Below, one piece after another: positions 6,842 through 14,579 of a stretch of DNA of 20,330 bases. The stretch lies in assembly GCA_946615785.1 (NCBI GenBank), contig CAMOIA010000002.1, positions 1 to 20,330 on the forward strand. The letters are read 5' to 3'. The stretch comes from an uncultured Clostridia bacterium (GTDB lineage Bacteria; Bacillota; Clostridia; Christensenellales; Aristaeellaceae). A program made the position numbers and the translations under genes. Position 1 is the first letter of the stretch. The number at the start of each line of letters is the position of its first letter. Below the pieces are notes generated by a model, which saw nothing but the letters and a program-made list of their open reading frames with translations, was not told where the DNA came from and did not search any database.

Positions 6842-7219
6842 ATGAATCTGCTTGAAAAAACCCTTGTCCGCCGCGTCCTGAAGCCCCGCGTCACATCGGA
6901 TGAACCCGGTGCCTGCATGCTTCAGCTTGGCACGCTGAGCCTTTTGCCCATAGACGCAGGCCCGCATTTGCACTATATCAGCGACGCGCTTGCACTGCTT
7001 CCCTGGGTTCGGTCCTCTCAAACCGACCCGAACGGCAAAATCACCGTTCTCTATGACGAAACCCGCGGCAGCGGCGATAAGCTGCGGCGCTGGCTTGAAA
7101 CCGCCGTGGAAGAGGCCATCAAGCTTTCAGACGAATTGAACATTCATACCGCTTCGGAAGATGAAATCGTCACGGGCGAGCTGCGCCGCTTAAAGCCGCT
7201 GGTTTCCCAGTTCCTGTAA
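6842..7219 (+). CDS. Small conserved-looking hypothetical protein
   Basis: A 125-residue protein I do not recognise. It is soluble, with no signal peptide or membrane segment. The middle reads LSLLPIDAGPHLHYISDALA, then LLPWVRSSQTDPNGKITVLY; the last third is an amphipathic, charged helix pair (KLRRWLETAVEEAIKLSDEL). The beta-alpha-beta feel of the strands, and the D..G.I.VLYD segment, recall small ferredoxin-like HMA folds, but no metal-binding CxxC is present, so I assign no function. It is a real gene: it has AAAGGAG 8 nt before the ATG, a plausible promoter, codon use like its neighbours and a perfect terminator hairpin directly after the stop. It is divergent from the FAD dehydrogenase cluster and convergent with metG. 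Confidence 0.75.
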   Translation: MNLLEKTLVRRVLKPRVTSDEPGACMLQLGTLSLLPIDAGPHLHYISDALALLPWVRSSQTDPNGKITVLYDETRGSGDKLRRWLETAVEEAIKLSDELNIHTASEDEIVTGELRRLKPLVSQFL

Positions 7220-7236
7220 CCGGCAGCAAAAAATGT

Positions 7237-7271
7237 ATGCAAAAAGACGGGAAGAACCCGTCTTTTTGCAT
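7237..7271. terminator. Perfect bidirectional terminator between convergent genes
   Basis: ATGCAAAAAGACGGG (7237-7251), loop AAGAA and CCCGTCTTTTTGCAT (7257-7271) form a 15-bp uninterrupted stem whose A and T runs supply the U-tract on either strand. It lies 17 nt after the plus-strand gene's stop and directly at the metG stop, so it serves both. Confidence 0.88.
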
Positions 7272-7272
7272 T

Positions 7273-9315
7273 TCAGCCCACTTCAGCGCCCGCAGGCATG
7301 GCTTCGTCAACCGTGAGCACCCGCAGCGTTTCCGTGCCGTCAGGATTCTCCACAAAGGCGGAGAGCAGCATGCCCTGGCTTTCATTGCCCATGATCTTGC
7401 GGGGCGCAAGGTTTTTGAGCAGGATCAGGCTCTTCCCGAGCAGATCCTCCGGCGCGTAAAATTTGGCGATGCCGCTGAGCACCGTGCGGTGCTCCGTGCC
7501 GATATCCAGATCGAATTTGAGCAGTTTTTCGCTCTTTTTTACCCGTTCGCAGGCACACACCTTTGCGACCACCATTTTGCATTTGGCAAAATCGTCGATG
7601 CCGATGCACCCTTCCGGAAGCTCCTTTGCCTTGTCCGCGTTCTTTTCAGCCTTTGCGGGGGCTTCCGGCGCTTTCGTTTCCGCAGGGGTCTTTATATTCC
7701 CGCTCTGCGCGGCAAACGCGGCCGCCCATTTCTCGGCTTCGTCCGCAAGCAGAGCACTTTCCTTCGCCACGTCGATCCTCGGATACAGCGCTTCGCCTTT
7801 TTTGACCATCGTGCCCGCTTTCAGACCGCCGAACGCAGAAAGGCTTTCCCAGGTCTTGAGCGCCCCGTCGGTCACGCCGAGCTGCGCGTAGATTCTTTCA
7901 GGCGTCGACGGCATGAACGGACCGATCAGCACCGCGACAAAGCGAACGCATTCCGCGAGCACATACATCACCGTGCCAAGACGCGCCTTTTTGCTTTCGT
8001 CTTTTCCGAGCACCCAGGGCTGCGTTACATCGATGTACTTATTGCATTCGCCGACCAGCTTCCAGATTTCCGTCAGTGCCTGGGAGAACTGGAGCGCGTC
8101 CATCTGCTTTTCCACCGCGTTTGGAAGCGCCTCGGCAAGGTCGATGAGCGCCTTGTCCACATCCTCGTAGGCGTCCGGCGCTGGCACGGCGCCGCCGAAA
8201 TATTTCTCGATCATCGCCGTGGTTCTTGAAACCAAATTGCCAAGGTCGTTGCACAGATCCGCGTTCATGCGGGTGAGGAACGCTTCGTTGGTGTAATTGC
8301 CGTCGGAGCCGAAGGGCATTTCTCTCATCAGGTAATACCGCAGGGAATCCGCTCCATAGCGCTGCACGATCGGCTGCGCGTACTGGATGTTGCCCTTGGA
8401 CTTGCTCATCTTGTCGTTTCCGAACAGGAGCCATCCGTGTCCGAAGATCTGCTTCGGCAGCGGAAGCCCCAGCGCGTGCAGCATGATCGGCCAGTAAATG
8501 GTATGGAAGCGAATGATTTCCTTTCCGACCAGATGCACGTTTGCCGGCCAGTACCGCTCATAGAGGGAAGTATCGTCGGAGGTATAGCCGAGCGCCGTGA
8601 TATAATTGCTCAGCGCGTCGATCCACACGTACACGGTATGCTTCGGATCAAAGGAAACAGGAATGCCCCATTTGGTCGTGGTTCTGGACACACACAGGTC
8701 CTGAAGGCCCGGCTTGAGGAAATTGTTGATCATCTCGTTGGCGCGGGAAACCGGCTGGATAAAATCCGGATGCGTCTGGATATACTCAATCAGCCAGTCC
8801 TGGTATTTGCTCATCCGGAAGAAATAGCTTTCTTCGCGCACGGTTTCCGTGGGGCGGCCGCAGTCCGGGCAGTATTTGCCTTCTTTCAACTGGGTCGGCG
8901 TCCAGAAGCTCTCGCAGGGCGTGCAGTACTGGCCTTCGTATTCGCTCTTGTAAATGTCGCCCTGATCATAGAACTGCTTGAAGATCTTCTGAACCGCTTT
9001 CACGTGGCGCTCGTCCGTGGTACGGATGAAATCAGAATACTCCACGTTCATCAGTTTCCACAGTTCTTTGGTATTTTCGACGATCTTGTCCACATACTGC
9101 TGCGGCGTCACGCCGTTTTCTTCCGCTTTGCGCTCAATCTTCTGGCCGTGTTCGTCCGTGCCGGTGAGCATATACGCGTCGTAGCCCGTCAGCTTTTTAA
9201 AGCGGGTCATCGTGTCCGCCGCCACGGTGGTATAGGTATGACCGATGTGCATATTGCCGCTCGGATAATAAATCGGCGTCGTAATATAATACGTTTTTCT
9301 TCTTTCTTCGCTCAT
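7273..9315 (-). CDS. metG: Methionyl-tRNA synthetase
   Basis: A 680-residue class I synthetase that charges tRNA-Met. The HIGH motif is HIGH itself (residues 23-26, in SGNMHIGHTYTT) and the KMSKS loop is complete (KMSKSKGN, about 301). A four-cysteine zinc knuckle is visible (YCTPCESF about 131 and YCPDCGRP about 148). The anticodon-binding helices follow, then an Ala/Lys/Glu-rich linker (about 540-570) and a C-terminal tRNA-binding OB-fold domain (IGIDDFAKCKMVVAKVCACE onward), as in dimeric Bacillus-type MetRS. It is monocistronic: own promoter at 9351-9379 and own terminator at 7237-7271. The leader is only about 30 nt, too short for a T-box or S-box riboswitch, so methionine control of that kind is not present here. 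In Bacillus subtilis the homologue also lies near the origin, consistent with the parS sites next to it. Confidence 0.97.
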   Translation of the reverse strand: MSEERRKTYYITTPIYYPSGNMHIGHTYTTVAADTMTRFKKLTGYDAYMLTGTDEHGQKIERKAEENGVTPQQYVDKIVENTKELWKLMNVEYSDFIRTTDERHVKAVQKIFKQFYDQGDIYKSEYEGQYCTPCESFWTPTQLKEGKYCPDCGRPTETVREESYFFRMSKYQDWLIEYIQTHPDFIQPVSRANEMINNFLKPGLQDLCVSRTTTKWGIPVSFDPKHTVYVWIDALSNYITALGYTSDDTSLYERYWPANVHLVGKEIIRFHTIYWPIMLHALGLPLPKQIFGHGWLLFGNDKMSKSKGNIQYAQPIVQRYGADSLRYYLMREMPFGSDGNYTNEAFLTRMNADLCNDLGNLVSRTTAMIEKYFGGAVPAPDAYEDVDKALIDLAEALPNAVEKQMDALQFSQALTEIWKLVGECNKYIDVTQPWVLGKDESKKARLGTVMYVLAECVRFVAVLIGPFMPSTPERIYAQLGVTDGALKTWESLSAFGGLKAGTMVKKGEALYPRIDVAKESALLADEAEKWAAAFAAQSGNIKTPAETKAPEAPAKAEKNADKAKELPEGCIGIDDFAKCKMVVAKVCACERVKKSEKLLKFDLDIGTEHRTVLSGIAKFYAPEDLLGKSLILLKNLAPRKIMGNESQGMLLSAFVENPDGTETLRVLTVDEAMPAGAEVG

Positions 9316-9350
9316 GTTTTCCGCTTCCCTTCCATTTGGTGACGGTGATT

Positions 9351-9379
9351 ATCATACCCGAGCAGCGAAAGAAAGTCAA
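9351..9379 (-). promoter_or_regulatory. Sigma-A-type promoter of metG
   Basis: On the minus strand, TTGACT (9374-9379), a 17-bp spacer and TATGAT (9351-9356) match the vegetative consensus. Transcription is expected near 9344, leaving a leader of about 30 nt before the metG ATG at 9315. Confidence 0.78.
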
Positions 9380-9492
9380 GGTAAACGCACCTCGTTTTTC
9401 AGCTAAACGCACTTGTCATCGCTGCCTGCACGAAGCGGAATCCCGGTGCCTGTTTTCAAACGATAGCCTTCAATGCGTTTTGAATGAAATAA

Positions 9493-9508
9493 TGTTTCAC
9501 GTGAAACA
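9493..9508. other. parS centromere site 1 (ParB/Spo0J binding site)
   Basis: TGTTTCACGTGAAACA is a perfect 16-bp palindrome identical to the Bacillus subtilis parS consensus (TGTTNCACGTGAAACA). ParB (Spo0J) loads on such sites and spreads as a CTP-dependent clamp, recruiting SMC for origin segregation. It lies in a noncoding gap between the metG promoter and the end of the transglutaminase operon. Confidence 0.9.
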
Positions 9509-9540
9509 ATTTTCACGTTTGCACGATTTCGGAAGTAAAT

Positions 9541-9556
9541 TGTTTCACGTGAAACA
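9541..9556. other. parS centromere site 2 (ParB/Spo0J binding site)
   Basis: A second perfect TGTTTCACGTGAAACA, starting 48 bp after the first. Between them TTTCACG (9511-9517) is an isolated half-site. This copy directly follows the terminator hairpin of the transglutaminase gene and supplies part of its T-rich tail on the minus strand. The pair implies that the window lies in the origin-proximal part of the chromosome. Confidence 0.9.
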
Positions 9557-9578
9557 AAATCAGCCCCATGCGGGGCTG
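9551..9578 (-). terminator. Terminator of the MoxR-DUF58-transglutaminase operon
   Basis: On the minus strand CAGCCCC, loop GCAT and GGGGCTG (9561-9578) form a 7-bp stem followed by ATTTTGTTTC. It begins 5 nt after the transglutaminase stop codon. Its U-rich tail runs into the second parS site. Confidence 0.75.
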
Positions 9579-9582
9579 AGAA

Positions 9583-11853
9583 TCAGGTTTTGAACATGAA
9601 GCAGCGGATCAGGGCCGCCTTTGCTTTGGCGAACAGGGAAGCCGAAGCGCGGAGAGAAAGATAAAGGGCTTCAGCCTTTTCGGAGCTGATTGCCTGTTTT
9701 CCATATATGGAAGCGCTGTAGGCATCAAACGCTTCCGCAGCGTGCTTCTGACCGGCGCTTTCAAGCCGCTCGCCAAACTGCGTCCAGGTTTCTCCGCCCG
9801 TCCGCCGCTGTTTCATAGCAGCGAGCAGGCGTATGTTTGCGTTCATCAGGATCTGCCCGGCTTTTTCGGGATGCCTTCCTGCCTGTCTGCGCGGTTCCGA
9901 AAGAATCAATCGGAGGAAAAAGAGCAGCAATACCAGTAGCAGGATGAGGAAAAGCAGCAGGTTCCCCGAAGCAGGATGTTCAGGATTCTGCGGCGACTCT
10001 TTCGGGCCGTTCGTTTCATTCGGGCTCGCAGACGGCACGGGACTCGGATTGGGCGTCGGCGTATGATTCGCTGTGGGCGTGCTGCTTTGCGTGCCGGAAG
10101 GCGACGGCGAGGGGGACGGGCTGCCGCCCGGCTGTGCGGAAGGCGTTGCCGTCGGCGTCGCCGTGGGCCTTGGCGATGGGGAAGGTGTCCGCCAGCCGCC
10201 AGACGTACGCCCGCCGTTTTCGCCGGGTGTCGCATCCATCGTCAGCCATCCGAAGCCGTTTAAGTAAATCTCTGTCCAGGCATGCGCGTCATTCTGGTGG
10301 ACCTCTGCCTGACCGTGATCGTCAAGCACCGTATGGTAGCCCGCCACATACCTTGCGGGAATGCCGTTCATTCGGCACAGCACAGTCATGGCGGAAGCAA
10401 AATACGTGCAATATCCTTTTTTGGTCGAAAGCAGAAAACTCGTTACAAAATCTTCGTTCGGCGAAACCTCCTGCGCATTGAGCGTATAGGTATAGTTCGT
10501 GATCAGATAGTCGCGGAGACGCGTCGCTTTTTCAAGCGGCGATCCCTGCCCGGCTGCGCTGACCGCAAGGGAAAAAACCTCATCAGGCATATGTCCCGGA
10601 ACGTTCAGATACCGATCCGATACGATTTCAAAATCCGGATCGTCTGCAGACGCAAGGGACGCGATCAGTTCTTTCGTGCCTGCATCGTCAGCACTGAAAG
10701 GAATATAGCGAACGGTATATTCATCTCCCTGGGAGAGATTTCTGGACAGAAAAAGCTCCGTTGCTTCATTATAATACAGCGTCATCTGATCCGCGCCAGG
10801 AAGATATTCCACGATCCGCTGCGGCACAAAGACGGTGCTGCCTGCGTCGGCAAGCGCGTGAACCGTCAATTCTTCAGCATCAAGGTCAAAGTGTTTTTGC
10901 ACGTCGAACAACCGATCCCGGTCGCTGCTTCCTATGGAAAAAAGAGCGCTTCCGTTTGAAAGCCTGTCGTCCCACCGGCTGCCCGTATAGGTGTCCTGGG
11001 TATAGCCGCGCAGGTACAGGCTTTCGCCTGCCTCTCCGTTTACATACAATACTTTTCCGCTTCCGGGCGAAGCTTTTCCGCCAAGCGTGCCGCTGCGGTC
11101 GCCAAAGCCCGCCGCGGCCAGTGAAAAGCCCTCCCGCCGCACATCCAGAACGGCCGTCTGAAAATAACCGGCGATCTCTTCAGCTGCGCCTTGAAACGGC
11201 TGCGTCGGCGTACCCTTTCCCGGCAAAAAGAGATACGAAAGCGCCAGCAGCAACGCGGCCGCGGGCAGACTGCGCAGCGTCCGGCCGCCAGAGGCGCTCA
11301 GAATCAGGATCAGGCCCGCTGTTCCCGGCAGCAGTATCAGCACGCCTTCCTGCAGCGTAAAGGCATACACAGGCAATTCCGCAAACTGTCTTAAGAAAAA
11401 ACAGATTCCCGCAAGAAAAACGAACGTAAATACCGCGGTGCCAAAGGCGTCGTCCCTCGTCTGCGTAAAGGAAAGCAGCACCATCAGCGCGCTGATCAGG
11501 ATTCGTACCTCGTCCGCATAGACTGTCAGCGCACCCGAAGCGCCCGACCACCTAAGGAAAAGTGCTTTTACGCCCTGTACCATTTCAAACGCCGGCCAGA
11601 GCTTCAGAAAAAACGACGCCGCAAGGAGCCCTGCGATTCCTGCGAAAAAAAGAGCGAGCCACTTTCCTTTCAGGGTATGATCCGCCGCGGAAAAAACCGC
11701 ACTCAGCAGCAAAACCGTGAAGATAACGATGCCGCTGCCGCCTTCCCCGGTCAGCGTTAAGGACCAGAGCAGGGCAAGGCTTACGGCGATCAGCGCGGTG
11801 ACGGCAAAGTCCCACACGGCGTCAAAAACACGCTTTTTAAGCGGGTGTGACAT
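9583..11853 (-). CDS. Membrane-anchored transglutaminase-like protein (TgpA type)
   Basis: A 756-residue membrane protein. About six to seven N-terminal transmembrane helices span residues 15-215, followed by an extracytoplasmic region with a transglutaminase/protease-like core. The triad is visible: C482 in KKGYCTYFASAM, H524 in NDAHAWTEIY and an aspartate near 539 in WLTMDATPG. A long Pro/Ser/Thr linker (about 550-620) leads to one more membrane helix (LLLFLILLLVLLLFFLRLIL) and a cytoplasmic C-terminal helical domain. This is the architecture of bacterial TgpA-like proteins. Their substrate is not known, but they act at the cell surface and are usually encoded with MoxR and DUF58 proteins, as here. 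The start at 11853 overlaps the DUF58 gene by 17 bp and has GGAGGT 5 nt upstream. A terminator follows the stop. Confidence 0.9.
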   Translation of the reverse strand: MSHPLKKRVFDAVWDFAVTALIAVSLALLWSLTLTGEGGSGIVIFTVLLLSAVFSAADHTLKGKWLALFFAGIAGLLAASFFLKLWPAFEMVQGVKALFLRWSGASGALTVYADEVRILISALMVLLSFTQTRDDAFGTAVFTFVFLAGICFFLRQFAELPVYAFTLQEGVLILLPGTAGLILILSASGGRTLRSLPAAALLLALSYLFLPGKGTPTQPFQGAAEEIAGYFQTAVLDVRREGFSLAAAGFGDRSGTLGGKASPGSGKVLYVNGEAGESLYLRGYTQDTYTGSRWDDRLSNGSALFSIGSSDRDRLFDVQKHFDLDAEELTVHALADAGSTVFVPQRIVEYLPGADQMTLYYNEATELFLSRNLSQGDEYTVRYIPFSADDAGTKELIASLASADDPDFEIVSDRYLNVPGHMPDEVFSLAVSAAGQGSPLEKATRLRDYLITNYTYTLNAQEVSPNEDFVTSFLLSTKKGYCTYFASAMTVLCRMNGIPARYVAGYHTVLDDHGQAEVHQNDAHAWTEIYLNGFGWLTMDATPGENGGRTSGGWRTPSPSPRPTATPTATPSAQPGGSPSPSPSPSGTQSSTPTANHTPTPNPSPVPSASPNETNGPKESPQNPEHPASGNLLLFLILLLVLLLFFLRLILSEPRRQAGRHPEKAGQILMNANIRLLAAMKQRRTGGETWTQFGERLESAGQKHAAEAFDAYSASIYGKQAISSEKAEALYLSLRASASLFAKAKAALIRCFMFKT

Positions 11854-12985
11854 AGCAGACCTCCACCAAATGCCGCTGCAGGCCGCTTACAAGGGGCCTG
11901 AGCTTCCCTTCATCCGGCTTGAAGGACACAAAATAATATCGGACACTCGGCCCCATTTTGCGAATGCTGTTCACCGCATCCACAATTTCGGGCGTCAGAC
12001 GGGTAGAAATGACGATTACAGCGCCCGTGGTCGCCAGGTGATTGAGCTCCATCGAAAGCGCCAGTTCAAATTTTTCCTGTCCTGTAAACATCTGGCGCGC
12101 GAGCATTTCTTCAAGCACAAGCGCCTGATCCGGCAAATCGGCCCGGAAGGTCCCTGCGTTCCCGCCGTAAAACGGAATCCGAACGGGGGACGCGTCCTTA
12201 AGCTGCATATTCGCCACGGCGTCACAGGTTTCACAAAGCACATCTCTGAGGACCAGCGTGTCGTCGTTATTTAACCCTTCCGCATCGGGGCTTGCGGTAT
12301 CCAGCAGAATCAGGGTATCCGGCGGCGCGGGCGTTTCATAGGTGCGCACATACATTTCCCGTTTCCGCGCGCTGATTTTCCAATGCACCCGCTTCATGGG
12401 GTCGCCCTCCCGGAACAGGCGCACGGCCTCCGGGCTCGTCAGGTCTTCCTGCCCGCGCGGAAGCGCCGTCTGACCTTCGTCGCTGAAGATAAATTCCGGT
12501 TTTTCCACGTCAAACGGTTTGGGGAGAACCATCAGTTCGGGATGCTCTTTCACCTTCAGCCTGACGCGGAAAAGACCGAACAGATCCTCCGCCACTGCTT
12601 CCTTCGCCGTATACCTCCAGGTACCGACATGTGCGGCGCACACGGTAATGGCAATTCTGTCCTCCTGAAAGGGGTGAAGGCGCATGGAGGCTTCTTCCGT
12701 CACATCGCCGCACAAAAAACGGACGCGGCAGGTTCCGGCCGGAAAAAGCGCCCACTGCCGCACAGTCACAACGATGTTCACGCTGTCGCCGCGTTTGACC
12801 CTGCGTTCCGAAAGGCTGACCCTGACCCTGCCGGAAAAAAGGAGCTGCAGGGCGGTCAGAAGCGAAAACAGCGTGATCAGCGCAAGGAGGATGAACACAA
12901 AATCATAGATTACGCTGCCGGTGCTCCTGCCAAGCACAAATGAAAGCGCCAGGAAGGGCAGCAGCAAAGATGCGCGCCGCGTCAT
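11837..12985 (-). CDS. DUF58-domain membrane protein
   Basis: A 382-residue protein with two N-terminal transmembrane helices (about 6-20 and 25-50), a beta-rich segment, and the DUF58 signature FREGDPMKRVHWKISARK (191-208), followed by a VWA-like fold beginning LILLDT. DUF58 proteins are partners of MoxR ATPases and are thought to bind metal or clients through the VWA-like part. The role in this organism is inferred from family context only. The gene begins with ATGA overlapping the end of the MoxR gene and overlaps the transglutaminase gene by 17 bp, so all three products are translationally linked. No missing or broken segment was seen. Confidence 0.9.
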   Translation of the reverse strand: MTRRASLLLPFLALSFVLGRSTGSVIYDFVFILLALITLFSLLTALQLLFSGRVRVSLSERRVKRGDSVNIVVTVRQWALFPAGTCRVRFLCGDVTEEASMRLHPFQEDRIAITVCAAHVGTWRYTAKEAVAEDLFGLFRVRLKVKEHPELMVLPKPFDVEKPEFIFSDEGQTALPRGQEDLTSPEAVRLFREGDPMKRVHWKISARKREMYVRTYETPAPPDTLILLDTASPDAEGLNNDDTLVLRDVLCETCDAVANMQLKDASPVRIPFYGGNAGTFRADLPDQALVLEEMLARQMFTGQEKFELALSMELNHLATTGAVIVISTRLTPEIVDAVNSIRKMGPSVRYYFVSFKPDEGKLRPLVSGLQRHLVEVCYVTPA

Positions 12986-13983
12986 CCCTTGCGACCTCCG
13001 GGAACGGGGATATTTTTGACGATCCCGCTTAAAATCTCCGCGCCGCTTACGTTCTTCATGCGTGCTTCCGGCGTCAGGATCAGCCTGTGCTCAAGCACCG
13101 GCTCGATCATCCGCTGGATATCGTCCGGCAGCACATAATCCCTGCCCGCCAGCAGCGCGCAGGCCTGGGAAGCCCTCAGCAGCGCAATGGCGCCGCGGGG
13201 GCTCGCGCCGAGCTTCAGCGAAGGGCTTTTCCGCGTTGCGGCAGTGATTCTGGCCACATAGCTCCTGGCTTCCGCGCTGCAATACACGTTTGCCACCTCA
13301 CCCTGCATGGCGATAATATCTTCCGCACGGCAGACGGGAACGAGCGTCTGCATGGGGGTGGAAGCGCCGGTATACCGCTCAAGCAAATCGATTTCTTCTT
13401 CCACCGAAGGGTATCCGATGCGTACTTTCATCAAAAACCGGTCCATCTGCGCTTCCGGAAGGGGATATGTGCCCACAAAATCAACCGGATTCTGCGTCGC
13501 GAGCACCATAAAGGGCTTTGGCAGTGCGTGCGTCACGCCGTCCACCGTCACCTGTCCTTCCTCCATCACCTCAAGCAGAGCGCTCTGGGTTTTCGGGGAC
13601 GTACGGTTGATCTCGTCAGCCAGAACGATCTGGCTCATCACCGCCCCTTCGCGGAATTCCGTTTCGCCCGTCTGCAGGTTCACCATGGTATACCCGACAA
13701 CGTCGGACGCCGTTACGTCCGGCGTAAACTGAATGCGTTTGAACGAGCACCGCATGCTTTTTGACAGCGCGGACGCAAGCGTCGTCTTGCCGACGCCTGG
13801 CACGTCTTCAATCAGCACATGCCCGCGGCAGATGAGCGCGATCAGAAGCAGTTCGATCACGTCGTCCTTACCGACGATCGCTTCCCTGATGTTCTGTTTC
13901 AGGGCATAAATCAGCGCCTTCGGATCCACGCCAGCGCTTACGGTTTCCAGGTTCTGCAATGTATGAAAAGGGCCGTTCTCCAT
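12982..13983 (-). CDS. MoxR-family AAA+ ATPase
   Basis: A 333-residue cytoplasmic AAA+ ATPase of the usual MoxR length. The Walker A motif is GVGKTT (63-68, within EDVPGVGKTTLASAL), Walker B is VLADEINRT (DEIN at 123-126), sensor 1 lies in LATQNPVD, and the MoxR segment TYPLPEAQMDRFLMKV follows; the C-terminal lid holds GASPRGAIALLRASQA. MoxR proteins act as chaperone-like ATPases, often on VWA or DUF58 partners, and the next gene is DUF58. The start was set at ATG 13983 because AAGGAG (13991-13996) is 7 nt upstream; an in-frame TTG at 13989 is too close to it. The operon has its own promoter at 14018-14046. Confidence 0.95.
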   Translation of the reverse strand: MENGPFHTLQNLETVSAGVDPKALIYALKQNIREAIVGKDDVIELLLIALICRGHVLIEDVPGVGKTTLASALSKSMRCSFKRIQFTPDVTASDVVGYTMVNLQTGETEFREGAVMSQIVLADEINRTSPKTQSALLEVMEEGQVTVDGVTHALPKPFMVLATQNPVDFVGTYPLPEAQMDRFLMKVRIGYPSVEEEIDLLERYTGASTPMQTLVPVCRAEDIIAMQGEVANVYCSAEARSYVARITAATRKSPSLKLGASPRGAIALLRASQACALLAGRDYVLPDDIQRMIEPVLEHRLILTPEARMKNVSGAEILSGIVKNIPVPGGRKG

Positions 13984-14017
13984 TTTCAAACTCCTTCTTG
14001 CTTCTTGATACCCGTCA

Positions 14018-14046
14018 AGTATACGTCAAAAATCCCGCTTCCGCAA
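14018..14046 (-). promoter_or_regulatory. Sigma-A-type promoter of the MoxR-DUF58-transglutaminase operon
   Basis: On the minus strand, TTGCGG (14041-14046), a 17-bp spacer and TATACT (14018-14023) form a good vegetative promoter. The start near 14011 gives a leader of roughly 28 nt before the moxR ATG. Confidence 0.7.
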
Positions 14047-14079
14047 CGTTTCAGGGCGATCTGTAACATTTTGGGCGGG

Positions 14080-14123
14080 AGAGGATGGGTTCCTCTGCGC
14101 AGCAAAGCGGCCTGCTTTGCTGC
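14080..14123. other. Two adjacent perfect hairpins upstream of the moxR promoter
   Basis: AGAGGA and TCCTCT (14080-14096) pair around a 5-nt loop. GCAGCAAAGC and GCTTTGCTGC (14099-14123) pair over 10 bp around GGCCT. Neither has a T-tract on either strand. They lie in the noncoding gap between the zinc-ribbon terminator and the moxR promoter. The rest of this gap (14124-14218) shows only short palindromes such as GTCCATGGAC. Confidence 0.5.
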
Positions 14124-14218
14124 TGGTCCTGCAGAAACGCGTCCATGGACAAGCGCATGATCATATTCGTGTGAAGCCGCATGATTAGCTTCCTTTAACT
14201 TTGCACCGCTTTCCCATT

Positions 14219-14254
14219 GAAAAAAGCGCCTCTCCCTTTCGGGAGAAGCGCTTT
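14219..14254 (-). terminator. Terminator of the zinc-ribbon gene
   Basis: On the minus strand AAAGCGCTTCTCCC, loop GAAA and GGGAGAGGCGCTTT (14223-14254) form a 14-position stem with one mismatch, followed by TTTTTTC. It lies 10 nt after the zinc-ribbon stop codon. Confidence 0.85.
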
Positions 14255-14264
14255 GTTGGTTCAA

Positions 14265-14546
14265 TCAGCCACGCTGACGTGCCGCATAGCACTCACTGCA
14301 ATAGACCGGACGGTCTTCCCTGGGCTGGAAAGGAACCTTGGTGGGCTGACCGCAGTCTGCGCACACAGCATCATACATCACGCGGGGTGCGCCGCTGTTC
14401 CTCGCGGCCTTGTGCGCCATACGGCACTCACGGCAGCGGGTCGGTTCATTCTGAAATCCCTTTTCGGCGTAGAATTCCTGCTCACCAGCAGTGAACACAA
14501 ATTCCTTGCCACAGTCACGGCACACCAGCGTCTTGTCTTGGTACAT
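14265..14546 (-). CDS. Small double zinc-ribbon protein
   Basis: A 93-residue cytoplasmic protein with two CxxC-CxxC zinc ribbons: C9/C12 with C38/C41 (LVCRDCGKEF, TRCRECRMA) and C62/C65 with C83/C86 (AVCADCGQP, VYCSECYAA). Both four-cysteine sites are complete. The first unit has the spacing and sequence of the common zinc-ribbon domain found in small bacterial proteins (DKTLVCRDCGKEFVFTAGEQ), the second that of the CxxC zinc-binding tail (PVYCSECY). Such proteins have no agreed role; nucleic-acid or ribosome association is a reasonable guess and no more. The ribosome-binding site is weak (GGGGG, 11 nt before the ATG), so expression may depend on the long structured leader immediately upstream (14580-14792). 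A clear terminator follows the gene. Confidence 0.85.
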   Translation of the reverse strand: MYQDKTLVCRDCGKEFVFTAGEQEFYAEKGFQNEPTRCRECRMAHKAARNSGAPRVMYDAVCADCGQPTKVPFQPREDRPVYCSECYAARQRG

Positions 14547-14579
14547 TGTCTTCTAGACCCCCATGTTAGAATAAATTGC

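Noticed and set aside
9316..9350. A T-box or SAM riboswitch in front of metG
   Set aside because: The promoter at 9351-9379 leaves only about 30 nt of leader, too short for either element.
14051..14182. A 43-residue minus-strand frame (MRLHTNMIMRLSMDAF...) with AAAGGA about 8 nt upstream
   Set aside because: It has no convincing promoter, contains the 14099-14123 hairpin, and its protein has no family character; probably chance.
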